From NCBI GenBank assembly GCA_040218415.1, contig JAVJRN010000049.1, forward strand, positions 186,001 to 250,000: a DNA stretch of 64,000 nt, in the 5' to 3' direction. Of this stretch, positions 1-9,421 are shown piece by piece; within the stretch, counting starts at the first letter, position 1, and every line of letters begins with the position of its first letter. The stretch is from JAVJRN01 sp040218415 (GTDB lineage Bacteria > Bacteroidota > Bacteroidia > Cytophagales > Cyclobacteriaceae). Both the position numbers and the translations under genes were made by a program. The notes below the pieces were generated by a model. That model ran no database searches. It was given only the letters and a program-made list of their open reading frames with translations, and was not told the DNA's origin.

Positions 1-1228
1 CTAAATAAAAATCATCGCCAAAAACGCCTTTCCAATAAACCAACGCTTCTTCCGCTTGCGTTTCGCCTACATTCAATACGAGATTTGGAATTTCACCATA
101 AAGCCCACCACTTAGCGCCATAATACCCTCCGAGTATTGCTCAATAAGTGCCTTGTCGATACGTGGATAAAGCCCATAATTCCCTTCGATGTAAGCGAGA
201 GAGCTTAATTTCACCAGGTTGTCATAGCCCTTTTTGTTTTTGGCAAGAAGGACTTGTTGAAACCTGCGGTCAGGATCGTCCTTGGTGAATTGTAATCTTT
301 TACGATCCACGGCAACAAAAAACTCGCAACCCACGATTGGTTTGACGCCTGCATTGAAGGCTGCTCTGACAAATTTGAATGCGCCAAACATGTTCCCAAG
401 ATCTGTCAATGCCACCGCAGGCATATTCAACTCTTTAGCTTTGGAAACAATGGCCTGCACATCAGGAGTGGCTTGAAGTACGGAAAACTGTGAATGAACG
501 TGTAAATGAGAAAATTCACCTTTTATCTGATCAACAGCTACCTTTTTTGTGCCAGTTCCATCCGTTGTTTTTTTCCTGAGATGTTCAAAGTTGGCTTCAG
601 CCAAATCCGGCGATTCGTAAGTAATCGTGGAGTTATCCGTGTCGTCATGGGTAGGAATAATCCCTCGCTTTAAGCACTCAAAAAAGGCCTTTGCCGTGGC
701 GTCTACATCATAAGCGGCATCATGAGCATCACCAAATCCTACTCCAAACAGCTTTTCGTAAAGCTCAATAAGCTTGGGCATTTTGAGTCTGCCGCCAATA
801 CCACCTTGCAGCTGAGTAAATTCCTTTGTTTCTGTGCTCGTATCGATATTTGGGTAGCCTTCGAGGAGATTTTCCACACCATTGCGCAGATATTCTGCAC
901 CAATGATTTTGTTATCAAACTCGATATTATGCCCAACTAGTACTTCTGCTTTTTTTAGATCTCGGGTAAAGATGTCTAAGACCTCTCGGAGATCGCTACC
1001 CGCTTCTAATGCTCTTTGCGTGGAAATTCCGTGTATTTTTTCCGCATTAAATGGAATGGTAAATCCTTCTGGTTTTACAATATAATTTCCTTGCGAAAGG
1101 AGTTTTCCAGAGTTGTCGTGTAGCTGCCAGGCAAGCTGAACAAGTCTTGGCCAGTTGTCAAAATCTGTTAAAGGGGCAGCTTTACTTCTTGGTAAACCGG
1201 TGGTTTCCGTATCAAATACGAGGTACAT
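1..1228 (-). CDS. dnaE: DNA polymerase III alpha subunit with fused 3'-5' exonuclease, N-terminal part (cut by window edge)
   Basis: Replicative DNA polymerase catalytic subunit; about 409 N-terminal codons lie in the window and the frame is still open at base 1. It starts at ATG 1228 (MYLVFDTETTG). Residues 1 to about 180 form a DnaQ-like exonuclease with ExoI FDTETTG, ExoII GHNIEFDNK and ExoIII HDAAYDVDAT, so the acidic residues and the H..D pair needed for proofreading are present. After a linker, a PHP domain begins (FSHLHVHSQFSVL) and runs through GCEFFVAVDRKRLQF. Exonuclease-DnaE fusions are typical of Bacteroidota, where proofreading is on the same chain. Polymerase palm and fingers lie outside the window. 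Identification is secure from the motifs. Confidence 0.93.
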   Translation of the reverse strand, partial: MYLVFDTETTGLPRSKAAPLTDFDNWPRLVQLAWQLHDNSGKLLSQGNYIVKPEGFTIPFNAEKIHGISTQRALEAGSDLREVLDIFTRDLKKAEVLVGHNIEFDNKIIGAEYLRNGVENLLEGYPNIDTSTETKEFTQLQGGIGGRLKMPKLIELYEKLFGVGFGDAHDAAYDVDATAKAFFECLKRGIIPTHDDTDNSTITYESPDLAEANFEHLRKKTTDGTGTKKVAVDQIKGEFSHLHVHSQFSVLQATPDVQAIVSKAKELNMPAVALTDLGNMFGAFKFVRAAFNAGVKPIVGCEFFVAVDRKRLQFTKDDPDRRFQQVLLAKNKKGYDNLVKLSSLAYIEGNYGLYPRIDKALIEQYSEGIMALSGGLYGEIPNLVLNVGETQAEEALVYWKGVFGDDFYL

Positions 1229-1417
1229 AATCGAATGCTTCTTGGTGGTTCTTAGAACGCTAAACGCGTCTACTTTATCAACCTACAAACTAATGAAAAG
1301 CCGACCAACTTTGGATCAATTGAGAGCATAAATATTTGATAAATTGTTGGCGATCCATGGTAGAAATTTTTTGCTCAGGAGAATTTATTCGTGTGATTAA
1401 TCATTCAGTCTTGCGTT

Positions 1418-1447
1418 TTTGAAAAGTTAAATACGTCAATACATTGG
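1418..1447 (+). promoter_or_regulatory. candidate Bacteroidota-type promoter
   Basis: TTTG at 1418-1421 and TACATTGG at 1440-1447 are spaced 18 bases apart, one mismatch from the Bacteroidota consensus TTTG / TANNTTTG. It ends about 50 bases before the ATG at 1499. Pattern match only. Confidence 0.3.
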
Positions 1448-1498
1448 GTAAAAAGCCTTTTAAGAAATGTTTCGTTCTTCTTTATTACCTTTAAAATA

Positions 1499-2146
1499 AT
1501 GAAAATCGCCTACTTACTTTCGGGGTTCATGCTGTTGTTACAAGTTGATGCGCGTATCGAAAGTGCGACAACTTACATAAAGTCTTCCTTCGGACAGCTA
1601 TCAGCGCCAGAGTTGTTTGCCTTGAGTATTGGCGCTCCCGAGATCTCCAGATATGAAGAAATTCAAGATCTGTTGGAGACGGAAATATTAGAAGTTGCTT
1701 ACGTCGATCATGGATTGATGGCTTTTGATTTTAGTATTGGGCATTTTCAGATGAAGCCTTCATTCGTTGAACGTTTGGAAAAAGAAATCAAGTCAAATTG
1801 TGAGCTGCAAGAGTATTTATGGCTCACCGAATTTGGTCATTGTGACCTTCAGCAAATTCGTAGAACAAGGTTAAAAAGAATTTCAGCACCCGATTTTATT
1901 TTGGGTTATTTATTGGCCTTTGAGCAATATTGCCGACTAACATTCCGCTTGGATGACCTGTCTTATTCATCACAATTAAAGTTTATAGCCACAGCCTATA
2001 ACCTAGGTTTTGATCAATCCAAAGAAGAAATTTTAAGCTATCAACCGAAGAGGTACTTTCCTTATGGTCCCAAATTCGAAGGAGAACAGCATGCTTTTGC
2101 TGACTTGAGCTTGGCTATTTATCAACATTTAATCCGTCAATTATGA
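1499..2146 (+). CDS. secreted protein of unknown function, possible lysozyme-like fold
   Basis: 215 residues with an N-terminal hydrophobic signal segment (MKIAYLLSGFMLLLQVDA). I do not recognise a named family. The stretch around residues 80-92 (FDFSIGHFQMKPSFVE) resembles the 'S-x-G-x-x-Q-M/I' core of soluble lytic transglycosylases and lysozyme-like proteins, and a late FATAYNLG-like helix also fits, but the catalytic glutamate cannot be assigned confidently. The stop overlaps the start of the next lipoprotein gene by four bases (ATGA), so the two are translationally coupled and probably act together in the periplasm. Confidence 0.7.
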   Translation: MKIAYLLSGFMLLLQVDARIESATTYIKSSFGQLSAPELFALSIGAPEISRYEEIQDLLETEILEVAYVDHGLMAFDFSIGHFQMKPSFVERLEKEIKSNCELQEYLWLTEFGHCDLQQIRRTRLKRISAPDFILGYLLAFEQYCRLTFRLDDLSYSSQLKFIATAYNLGFDQSKEEILSYQPKRYFPYGPKFEGEQHAFADLSLAIYQHLIRQL

Positions 2147-3654
2147 AAAAATTTATTTTGCCGCTGTTTATTCTTTGCTGTTTGGCCTTTGGCTGCACCG
2201 ATCAACCAACCATTCGTCCGCCTTTTTCCAATGTCACATTACCTACGCAGGAGGTTACTTTTATGGCTGAGTCGGGTCATCGAATGATTTTGAATAATGG
2301 TGGTGAAATTGTAGTTCCGGCCAGTGCTTTCACAGATAAGGAAGGCAATATTGTGAAGGGCGAAGTGACATTGATCTATAAAGAAATTCAAGACGTTGCA
2401 GGAATTCTCGTTTCGGGTATTCCATTAAAATTTGGAGAAAATGAAGATCCTCAAATCATGGAATCGGCAGTCATGTTTGAGTTGCGTGCTTATAAAAAAG
2501 ATCAAGAGTTGTCGCTTGGGTCTGATAAATCAATTAGCACTACTATCGCTTCCAATGTGGAGGGAGAGGAGTATAAGCTTTATAATTTCGATCAGAAGTT
2601 GGGAAACTGGGAATATGAAGCCACCGTGAAACCAGTAGCGAACCCAGTCATTGATAGTATGAACCAAAACATTTCAATGGGTCAGTCTAGCTTGAATGAC
2701 ATGGATATTTCTCATTGTTTCATCTTGAATTATTTTGATGAATTAGATGTCGTTTTTGAAGCCGATCAGGCGAAATTAAAGGATCCTACTTTTAATTATT
2801 ACACTTGGGATACTTATCCGGGGTTAACTACTATGAAGGAGTTAATGAAAGCTAAAATAGGTCGATACGGAGGTTTTTTCATGGATACTAAAGGTTTTAG
2901 GCAGGTAGTTTTTGAAGAACAAAAATATAGTCCGAATATGGTGCTATGGGAACCGAGCAAACCATTGCCTGAGTGGCTTAAGCAAACTTCATTGTACTAT
3001 GAGACGGAAGTAAAACCCGCGGGAAAGGGTAATTATTATCTTACTTTCTATAAACTCAATAGAGAAAATTGGAGTAGAGTTAAATTGTATACAGCCAAGA
3101 CAAAAATTAAGATGCCGTTATCTGAGTTATACAAGCAAGCGCCACAAAAAATATCGGACACTTATGATTCTCTGGTGAATATCATGGAACAGGAAAGACA
3201 ACTCCTTCTGGCACAAAATAAGGTGTTGCGTTCCTTCAACATTCGACAAATGGGGGTTTACAACTATGATGTCATTAAAAATGAAGAACGCCTGATGGTC
3301 AATGCCAAGGTAATATCTGACAGTAAAGTGGATGCTTCTAAAATGTCTGACCTGTTTGTCATTTTGAAAAATCAAAATACGGTCATAAGGTATAGTGAAT
3401 CTCAGTTAGATCATTTTGCGACTTATCCCGAGATGGAATTTATGGCTTTTACTGTGTCAAAAGACAATAAAATCTCACTGCAAAAAATGAAAACGATGAG
3501 TCAAATGGAATGGGAGGGACTACAGAGTGGAGAGCCCTTAGAAATTATTTTGAGCGAGACGCAGTATGTAATAACCACACTCGATGATGTTTCAGAATTT
3601 CTCAATCTTGAAAATGACATGCAAACATTAAGTCTGGCGACAGTCAGTCATTGA
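2143..3654 (+). CDS. lipoprotein with ZU5-like/beta-sandwich N-terminal domain
   Basis: 503 residues. A lipoprotein signal (MKKFILPLFILCCLAFGC) puts the lipidated Cys at residue 18. Residues about 37-160 carry the pattern GGEIVVPASAFTDKEGNIV followed by a V-x-L-I-Y-K strand, seen in many Bacteroidota surface lipoproteins and resembling a ZU5-type beta sandwich. The rest is a long domain I cannot assign. The gene overlaps the upstream secreted protein by four bases and is followed by a perfect inverted repeat at 3720-3752. Function unknown; periplasmic or outer-membrane anchoring is inferred from the lipobox. Confidence 0.75.
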   Translation: MKKFILPLFILCCLAFGCTDQPTIRPPFSNVTLPTQEVTFMAESGHRMILNNGGEIVVPASAFTDKEGNIVKGEVTLIYKEIQDVAGILVSGIPLKFGENEDPQIMESAVMFELRAYKKDQELSLGSDKSISTTIASNVEGEEYKLYNFDQKLGNWEYEATVKPVANPVIDSMNQNISMGQSSLNDMDISHCFILNYFDELDVVFEADQAKLKDPTFNYYTWDTYPGLTTMKELMKAKIGRYGGFFMDTKGFRQVVFEEQKYSPNMVLWEPSKPLPEWLKQTSLYYETEVKPAGKGNYYLTFYKLNRENWSRVKLYTAKTKIKMPLSELYKQAPQKISDTYDSLVNIMEQERQLLLAQNKVLRSFNIRQMGVYNYDVIKNEERLMVNAKVISDSKVDASKMSDLFVILKNQNTVIRYSESQLDHFATYPEMEFMAFTVSKDNKISLQKMKTMSQMEWEGLQSGEPLEIILSETQYVITTLDDVSEFLNLENDMQTLSLATVSH

Positions 3655-3719
3655 GATTAAAATATTTGAGCTTTTTTCACAAATAAAATTCTGGTAATCG
3701 ATCTAAAATCTTGCTGCTT

Positions 3720-3752
3720 AAATTCAGCTTGAAAATGATTCAAGCTGAATTT
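3720..3752. terminator. bidirectional hairpin between convergent genes
   Basis: A perfect 14-bp inverted repeat (arms 3720-3733 and 3739-3752, 5-base loop) lies between the ends of convergent genes 2143-3654 and 3770-6190. The T tracts are weak on both sides, so it is a probable rather than certain terminator. Confidence 0.6.
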
Positions 3753-3769
3753 ACCTTTTGGCCAACAAA

Positions 3770-6190
3770 TTATTCGTCTTTTAATGTCGTGGCGGGATTG
3801 ATCATTGCGGTACTGATCGATCTGTGAGCAATGGTTAATAATGCAATGCTGATGGTAATACCGAAAGCCAGTAAAAAGTATCCCATTCCCAAATCGATGC
3901 TATGCGCATACGTCTCCAGCCATTGCCCAGTCAAGTAATAGGCGAGTGGAGCGGCAATAAGAAATGCTATTCCCGTGAGCATGACAATTTCCCTGGAAAA
4001 AAGTCCAAGAATATTAAAAACACTCGCGCCAAGAACTTTTCGTACACCAATTTCTTTGGTTCGATTAATGGCAATAAATGAAATTAGACCATACAAGCCA
4101 AGACAGCCTATGATAATAGAGATCATCGAGAATATCCGCATCAGCGATGAGATACGCTTTTCTTTTTCATAGTAGCTAGCCAGTGCTTCATCAAAAAAAT
4201 CATAGTCTAGTACATATTCGGGATACACATTTTCCCATGTTTTTCTGAAATGATCAAGTCCAGCATCAATAGAGGCAGAAGAAGCCAACTTGAAAGACAT
4301 GCTATAAAAGACCTGTGGTTCGTGAATGAGTAAAACAAAATCTATTGGTTCTTGTAAAGATTTTGAAAGAAAGTTTTCCATAATACCCACAATTTTTTTG
4401 TCTCCGCCCCAGCCTGTATTGAGGTTTTCACCGATAGCCGCTTCATAGTTGTCTTCAAAACCCATGAGCTCCGCGATTTTTCTATTAACAATGATCACAT
4501 TGGAACTGTCACCTTTTCTTAATTGTCTTCCTGCAAGCAGCTTTAAGCCAAACAAGTCAAAGTAATCTTCATCGACACACTTAAAATTTGCATGGTAAGA
4601 TATTTCCGAATTTAAAGGGGCATAATCGAAATTCGAACTAGAATTATTATTGCCTGTTGGTTGACTTAACATAAAGCTTAAACTTTTAATCGCTGGACTA
4701 GCAATTAAGGTTTCCTTGAAGCGCTCCATTTTCACTTTGTCCTGTACAGGCAAGTAGCTGTTGATAATAGCTTCTTTTTCGAAACCTAGCCCGGCATTGG
4801 AGAAAAAATTCATTTGAGCAGTAACGACCAAAGTTCCAATGATTAAAAACTGTGAGATGGAGAACTGTAGCACCACCAGTCCTTTTCTCAAGGAAAAACC
4901 TGAAGTTTTAGTATTGCTCATTTTACTTTTTAATGCCTGTATCGTATTCATTCGGGCGAGTAAAAAGGATGGGTAAAACCCTGATATGAAGCTAACAACC
5001 AGGAATAAAACCAAAATAAAAACCAATGAGACAGGGTCATGGAAAAGATCAAGATAGAGTCGGTATCCAATAACTTTTTCCAAAAGGATAAACATAATTT
5101 CCGCAAATGCCAGCGATACGATAAGGCCAATAAAGGTAATCATGGAAACCTCCGACATAAACTGAGCAATGAGCTGCTCTGATCTGCTCCCAATGGATTT
5201 CCTTATTCCGATTTCCTTGGCTCGATTGGCAGCTTGAGCTGTAGCCAAATTGATAAAATTGATGCTCGCGGTGAGAATAAGGAAAAGCCCAATAATGCCA
5301 ATGGCATATAAAAATTCGAAAGATACAGTTTCACTATAAGCGCCAACTTTGGTATTGAAATGAATATTAGAAAGAGTCTGCAGCTTGTATCTTCTGCGTT
5401 CATTCTCTTCTTTATTGATATATTTTTCAATCATGGTGGGAAACTGCTCATCAACGGAACTAGCGCTTTGCCCAGGGTTTAACAATACGTAGGTGTTTGT
5501 ATTGGAGCTTGTTGAGTTCCATTGTTTTCCCTCTCTGTAATAGGGGTCTACATGCGTTAAGCTTTTATAATCGAAAATATAATCAAAGGTGAAGTTGCTT
5601 GTTTTAGGAATATCATGGATTATGCCAATGACTTTAAAATCATTTTTGTAATGAATTATTCTACCCATAGCCAGATGTTCTTCGCCTTCTTTCAGCTTAA
5701 ATAATGTTCTGGCACCAGTTTCACTCAGCACTACAGTACTTGGCTCCACCAGTGCTTTAGACATATCTCCAGCGATCCATTTTGTGGTGAAAATCTGGAA
5801 AAATTCATTTTCTACAAAGGCGATTCCATCATCTATTAAAAATTTATCTAGCTCGCCTTGTTCGTTGGTTACATCTAATTGGTCTCCACCGCCTGCGTGT
5901 GTTCTTGTTACTTTAAGAACGTTGGTGAAATCTTCTCTTACGGCTATACCTAATGGATGAGGATTTCCCATGCCTTGATCCACCCGATCCGGGTAAATGG
6001 ATTCACTAATTACTCTGTAGATATTTTCGTAATTTTCATGATGCTTGTCGAAGCTTAATTCATAACGCACAACTTTAAAAATGACTAATGCACAGCCCAA
6101 TCCAAGAGCAAGCCCAATAATATTAATGAAAGCATAGGCTTTGTTCTTTTTTAAAGTTCGAAATGCAGTGATAATGTAATTTCTAAACAT
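3770..6190 (-). CDS. ABC transporter permease, MacB/FtsX type (806 aa)
   Basis: Large membrane protein of the MacB-like permease family common in Bacteroidota. It has an N-terminal TM helix (residues about 20-42) after a basic start (MFRNYIITAFRTLKKNK) and a periplasmic MacB core domain. FtsX repeat 1 has three TM segments around 285-425 (with the cytoplasmic motif ANRAKEIGIRKSIG). A second periplasmic domain and FtsX repeat 2 follow around 680-800 (NRTKEIGVRKVLGAS). The EIGxRK coupling motif occurs twice, as expected. No ATPase subunit is encoded beside it. It is divergent from the NtrC-type regulator at 6487, and a second paralogue lies at 9422, which suggests that the two-component system controls both. 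Substrate unknown; members export or perform mechanotransmission rather than import. Confidence 0.9.
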   Translation of the reverse strand: MFRNYIITAFRTLKKNKAYAFINIIGLALGLGCALVIFKVVRYELSFDKHHENYENIYRVISESIYPDRVDQGMGNPHPLGIAVREDFTNVLKVTRTHAGGGDQLDVTNEQGELDKFLIDDGIAFVENEFFQIFTTKWIAGDMSKALVEPSTVVLSETGARTLFKLKEGEEHLAMGRIIHYKNDFKVIGIIHDIPKTSNFTFDYIFDYKSLTHVDPYYREGKQWNSTSSNTNTYVLLNPGQSASSVDEQFPTMIEKYINKEENERRRYKLQTLSNIHFNTKVGAYSETVSFEFLYAIGIIGLFLILTASINFINLATAQAANRAKEIGIRKSIGSRSEQLIAQFMSEVSMITFIGLIVSLAFAEIMFILLEKVIGYRLYLDLFHDPVSLVFILVLFLVVSFISGFYPSFLLARMNTIQALKSKMSNTKTSGFSLRKGLVVLQFSISQFLIIGTLVVTAQMNFFSNAGLGFEKEAIINSYLPVQDKVKMERFKETLIASPAIKSLSFMLSQPTGNNNSSSNFDYAPLNSEISYHANFKCVDEDYFDLFGLKLLAGRQLRKGDSSNVIIVNRKIAELMGFEDNYEAAIGENLNTGWGGDKKIVGIMENFLSKSLQEPIDFVLLIHEPQVFYSMSFKLASSASIDAGLDHFRKTWENVYPEYVLDYDFFDEALASYYEKEKRISSLMRIFSMISIIIGCLGLYGLISFIAINRTKEIGVRKVLGASVFNILGLFSREIVMLTGIAFLIAAPLAYYLTGQWLETYAHSIDLGMGYFLLAFGITISIALLTIAHRSISTAMINPATTLKDE

Positions 6191-6216
6191 GGGTAATTAT
6201 TAAGTTCATTCGATTC

Positions 6217-6291
6217 ATGCCAATAGTGGTGCCATGGTTGTAACCTAATGAAAATCAATTATATACCTATTTTTGGCGCAGAATAGTGCCA
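6217..6291 (-). promoter_or_regulatory. possible sigma-54-type promoter region
   Basis: On the minus strand two exact TGGCAC hexamers (6234-6229 and 6291-6286) lie upstream of the permease start at 6190. The nearer one is followed after 5 bases by TTGG at the -12 position (consensus TTGC, so one mismatch). The farther one has TGCG one base too close. A neighbouring gene encodes a sigma-54 activator. Weak, not a clean -24/-12 match. Confidence 0.3.
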
Positions 6292-6486
6292 CTTAGTGAA
6301 CACTTGTCTGTTTGGTTTTAATACAAAATTGGGTGCTACGAATATGAGCATCAGTCATGTTATTACTTGATTGATCAATATTTTTTCAACTGATTTTAAA
6401 ACTTCAATTAAGCAAACATCATTTCTTGAATGTTGGATAAAGGTTAATTTGCGAGTAATTGAGCATTGAATCCGTTTCAAAATTAA

Positions 6487-7806
6487 ATGAAAGTCAAAGC
6501 AAGTATTTTAATAGTAGATGATGATGAGTCTGTGCTAAAAACTGCACGGCTTTTCCTCAAACAAAAGTTTGAATACGTACATACTATCAATCATCCGAGT
6601 CTATTCGATGATGTCATGCAGAGTACCCCATTTGATATTGTCCTTTTGGATATGAACTACACCAAGGGGGAAAGTGATGGAGCAGTTGGCCTAGCCTTAA
6701 TCCAGCATGTGTTAAAAAATTATCCAAAAGTGGAGCTAATTGCTGTTACAGCTTATGGAGATGTAGACTTGGCGGTGGAAGCTTTGAAAAATGGCGCAAG
6801 GGATTTTATAACCAAGCCATGGAATAATGACAGGTTATTCGGTACCATTGAACGACTACTTTCATTACAGCACAAAGTAAGCAAGATTGAGGATCGAAAT
6901 GGATTGATCGGTAAGTCTGCTTCTTTTTTGGAAATACTAAGTACAGTGGAAAAAGTAGCGCCAACCGATGCACATGTATTGATTCTCGGTGAAAATGGAA
7001 CAGGAAAAGGCCTTATTGCTCAAAGAATCCATGATTTATCATTGAGGCGAGATCAGCCATTTGTCAGGATAGACATGGGTGCCTTAGTCGCATCTCTTTT
7101 TGAATCCGAACTTTTCGGTCATAAAAGAGGCGCATTTACCGATGCAGTGGAGGATCGTATAGGTAAGATCCAGCAAGCCCATGGAGGCACCCTTTTTTTA
7201 GACGAAATTGGAAATATATCTTGGACCCAGCAATCCAAGTTGTTGACTGTTTTGGAGCAAAAGATGATCACCGCAGTAGGCGCGAATCATGCCCAAACGA
7301 TAGATGTCCGCATTATCACCGCTACAAACGCTGATTTAAACAAATTGGTTGCTGAGGGACAATACAGACAAGACTTTTTATATCGAATCAATACCATCGA
7401 AATTAATATGCCTCCGCTCGCTGAGCGTAAGGAAGATATCCGACTATTGGTCAAACATTTTTTTGCAATGCATAAAAAAAAGTATAATAAGAAAGAGCTT
7501 AAGCTAAGCGAGGCGGCTTTTCAATTACTCGAAAACCATCTTTGGCCAGGAAACATTCGCGAGCTAAATCATGTATTGGAAAAAACAGTGATCATGGCAG
7601 AAACTTCTCTAATCTCGCCAGCGGATATCGAATTGGTAGAAAAAATAAGTGAAAATGAAGAGGATAACCTGAACTTAGAGGCTATGGAAAAGCGGTTGAT
7701 CCTGAAGTCATTGAAGAAAAACAAAGGCAATATTACGCATGCGGCAAAGGACCTGGGAATTGATAGGCAAGTGCTCTACAGGAGGTTAGAGAAGCATGGT
7801 TTATAA
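6487..7806 (+). CDS. sigma-54-dependent response regulator (NtrC family)
   Basis: 439 residues in three domains. The receiver domain (1-125) has acidic pocket DDD 11-13 and phospho-acceptor D55 in VLLDMNY. The AAA+ sigma-54 interaction domain (about 140-370) has Walker A GENGTGKG at 168-175, the sigma-54 contact loop as GAFTDA at 215-220 (consensus GAFTGA) and Walker B GGTLFLDE at 233-240. The Fis-type helix-turn-helix is at the C-terminus (ITHAAKDLGIDRQVLYRRL). It overlaps the histidine kinase gene by 11 bases, so the pair is co-translated. It probably activates sigma-54 promoters of the flanking permease genes; that target is inferred from position only. Confidence 0.93.
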   Translation: MKVKASILIVDDDESVLKTARLFLKQKFEYVHTINHPSLFDDVMQSTPFDIVLLDMNYTKGESDGAVGLALIQHVLKNYPKVELIAVTAYGDVDLAVEALKNGARDFITKPWNNDRLFGTIERLLSLQHKVSKIEDRNGLIGKSASFLEILSTVEKVAPTDAHVLILGENGTGKGLIAQRIHDLSLRRDQPFVRIDMGALVASLFESELFGHKRGAFTDAVEDRIGKIQQAHGGTLFLDEIGNISWTQQSKLLTVLEQKMITAVGANHAQTIDVRIITATNADLNKLVAEGQYRQDFLYRINTIEINMPPLAERKEDIRLLVKHFFAMHKKKYNKKELKLSEAAFQLLENHLWPGNIRELNHVLEKTVIMAETSLISPADIELVEKISENEEDNLNLEAMEKRLILKSLKKNKGNITHAAKDLGIDRQVLYRRLEKHGL

Positions 7807-9148
7807 CAGGTTTTTCTTTAAAGTAACTGTTAGAGCAATAGCGATTGTAGGAATCGGCCTAGCTATAGGTTTTCTTTTTCCAAGACAAGACCTACTTTTC
7901 ACACAGCTAATTCTAGTCATTATTTTATTGGGCCTGATCTGGGAATTGACCTATTTTGTCAACCATACAAATCAGGAATTGGCAAGATTTCTCGCTTCGA
8001 TAAAGGATAAAGATTTTACCGTCAATTTTAATGAATCAAAAGGTAACAAATCTTTTAAAGAGCTTGGAAGAGCTTTCAATGATTTGACAGTAACCCTGAG
8101 AGAAATGGAAACCCACAAGGCAGGTCAGTCTCAGTTTCTAAGTTTGCTGATCGATCAGATGGAGTTTGGTGTAATCACCTTCAATCAAAAGGAGGAACTT
8201 ACTTTGATGAATAAATATGCCAGTGACATTCTGCAAATACCCGTGGTGAAAAATTGGAGGAAACTACAGAATCCCAATATTACAGTGTTAGAAAAATTCT
8301 TAAAAATAGGCGAATCTTCCAATAAGCTCATTGAGACCAAGGTGGGTGACAAACAGCTTTCCTTTTCAGTCAGCGCAACCTCTGTGATTATCAGAGCCGA
8401 ACACTTTAGTATTGTCACATTTCAGGATATACAGTCGGAGATTCAACAAAAAGAAATCGAGGCATGGCAAAGTCTTATTCGGATACTGACGCATGAGATC
8501 ATGAACTCTGTAACACCCGTGGTTTCATTGACGGACACTGTAAGAATGATCCTTCGAACAGATGAAGGAGAAATGAAGTCTTTAGGAGACTTGGAGGAAG
8601 AAAACCTTGAGGACATCAATGAAGCTTTGAATCTTATTTACGATAGAGGTCAGGGAATTATCGATTTTGTGTCGAATTATCGCAGATTGACGAAGGTGCC
8701 AACACCAGATCTTAAGCCTATATCTTCTAGTGAATTGATCAATGGCATTTTGGCGCTAATGAATACAAGTTTGGCAGACCATCAAGTAAAACTTGATCTT
8801 CAAATAGCCGATGTTCAACTGCTCCTTGATCAAGCTCAAATTTCTCAGGTGCTCATCAACCTCATAAAAAATGCAATTGAGGCCATGTCGGATGGCCCAA
8901 GTTCTGAGCACAAATTAACACTGATCGGACAGCAGAAGAACAATCGATATCAGTTGACAATTGCTGATAATGCTGCGGGTATACCTAAGGATAAAATTGA
9001 GCAGATCTTTGTGCCATTTTTTACCACAAAAAAGGAGGGAAGCGGTATTGGTTTGAGTTTTTCGAGACAAGTGATGCGTGCCCATGGCGGAATATTGGAC
9101 CTGAAGTCCACATCGGAACGGGGGACGGTTTTTGAATTGGTGTTTTGA
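7796..9148 (+). CDS. sensor histidine kinase, NtrB-like partner of the upstream regulator
   Basis: 450 residues. Two adjacent N-terminal TM helices (about 10-50) leave almost no periplasmic loop, so the signal is probably sensed in the membrane or cytoplasm. A HAMP-like stretch (50-110), a PAS-like domain (115-210), the phospho-acceptor helix with H233 in LTHEIMNS, and a C-terminal HATPase with N box NLIKNAIEAM, G1 DNAAGIP, F box FVPFFTTK and G2 GSGIGLSFS follow. All catalytic boxes are intact. It starts 11 bases inside the regulator gene. Confidence 0.92.
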   Translation: MVYNRFFFKVTVRAIAIVGIGLAIGFLFPRQDLLFTQLILVIILLGLIWELTYFVNHTNQELARFLASIKDKDFTVNFNESKGNKSFKELGRAFNDLTVTLREMETHKAGQSQFLSLLIDQMEFGVITFNQKEELTLMNKYASDILQIPVVKNWRKLQNPNITVLEKFLKIGESSNKLIETKVGDKQLSFSVSATSVIIRAEHFSIVTFQDIQSEIQQKEIEAWQSLIRILTHEIMNSVTPVVSLTDTVRMILRTDEGEMKSLGDLEEENLEDINEALNLIYDRGQGIIDFVSNYRRLTKVPTPDLKPISSSELINGILALMNTSLADHQVKLDLQIADVQLLLDQAQISQVLINLIKNAIEAMSDGPSSEHKLTLIGQQKNNRYQLTIADNAAGIPKDKIEQIFVPFFTTKKEGSGIGLSFSRQVMRAHGGILDLKSTSERGTVFELVF

Positions 9149-9368
9149 TTTTAACACTATTTCATCTTTTTCATAAACTAGCTTTTCATTGGCATTAACT
9201 AACCCCTAAACGAAGCAGAAGAACCTGTGGAATAGGAGCCATTACAAAATTCGAATTATCGGACATAAATTTTCTTCCAATTCCATCCAGATCAGATCGC
9301 CTAGCTCTTATGCCATTTGGGTACTCTCTATTTCGATAATTTTTCAATAAAAATCATAGAAGAAACAA

Positions 9369-9397
9369 AAAACTCTTCCCACATGGAGAAGAGTTTT
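9369..9397 (-). terminator. Rho-independent terminator of the 814-aa permease gene
   Basis: A 10-bp perfect stem (arms 9369-9378 and 9388-9397) with 9-base loop lies 25 bases past the stop of the minus-strand permease gene and is followed on that strand by a T run. Confidence 0.8.
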
Positions 9398-9421
9398 GAT
9401 TAAATCTCAAGTAAATTGTCC

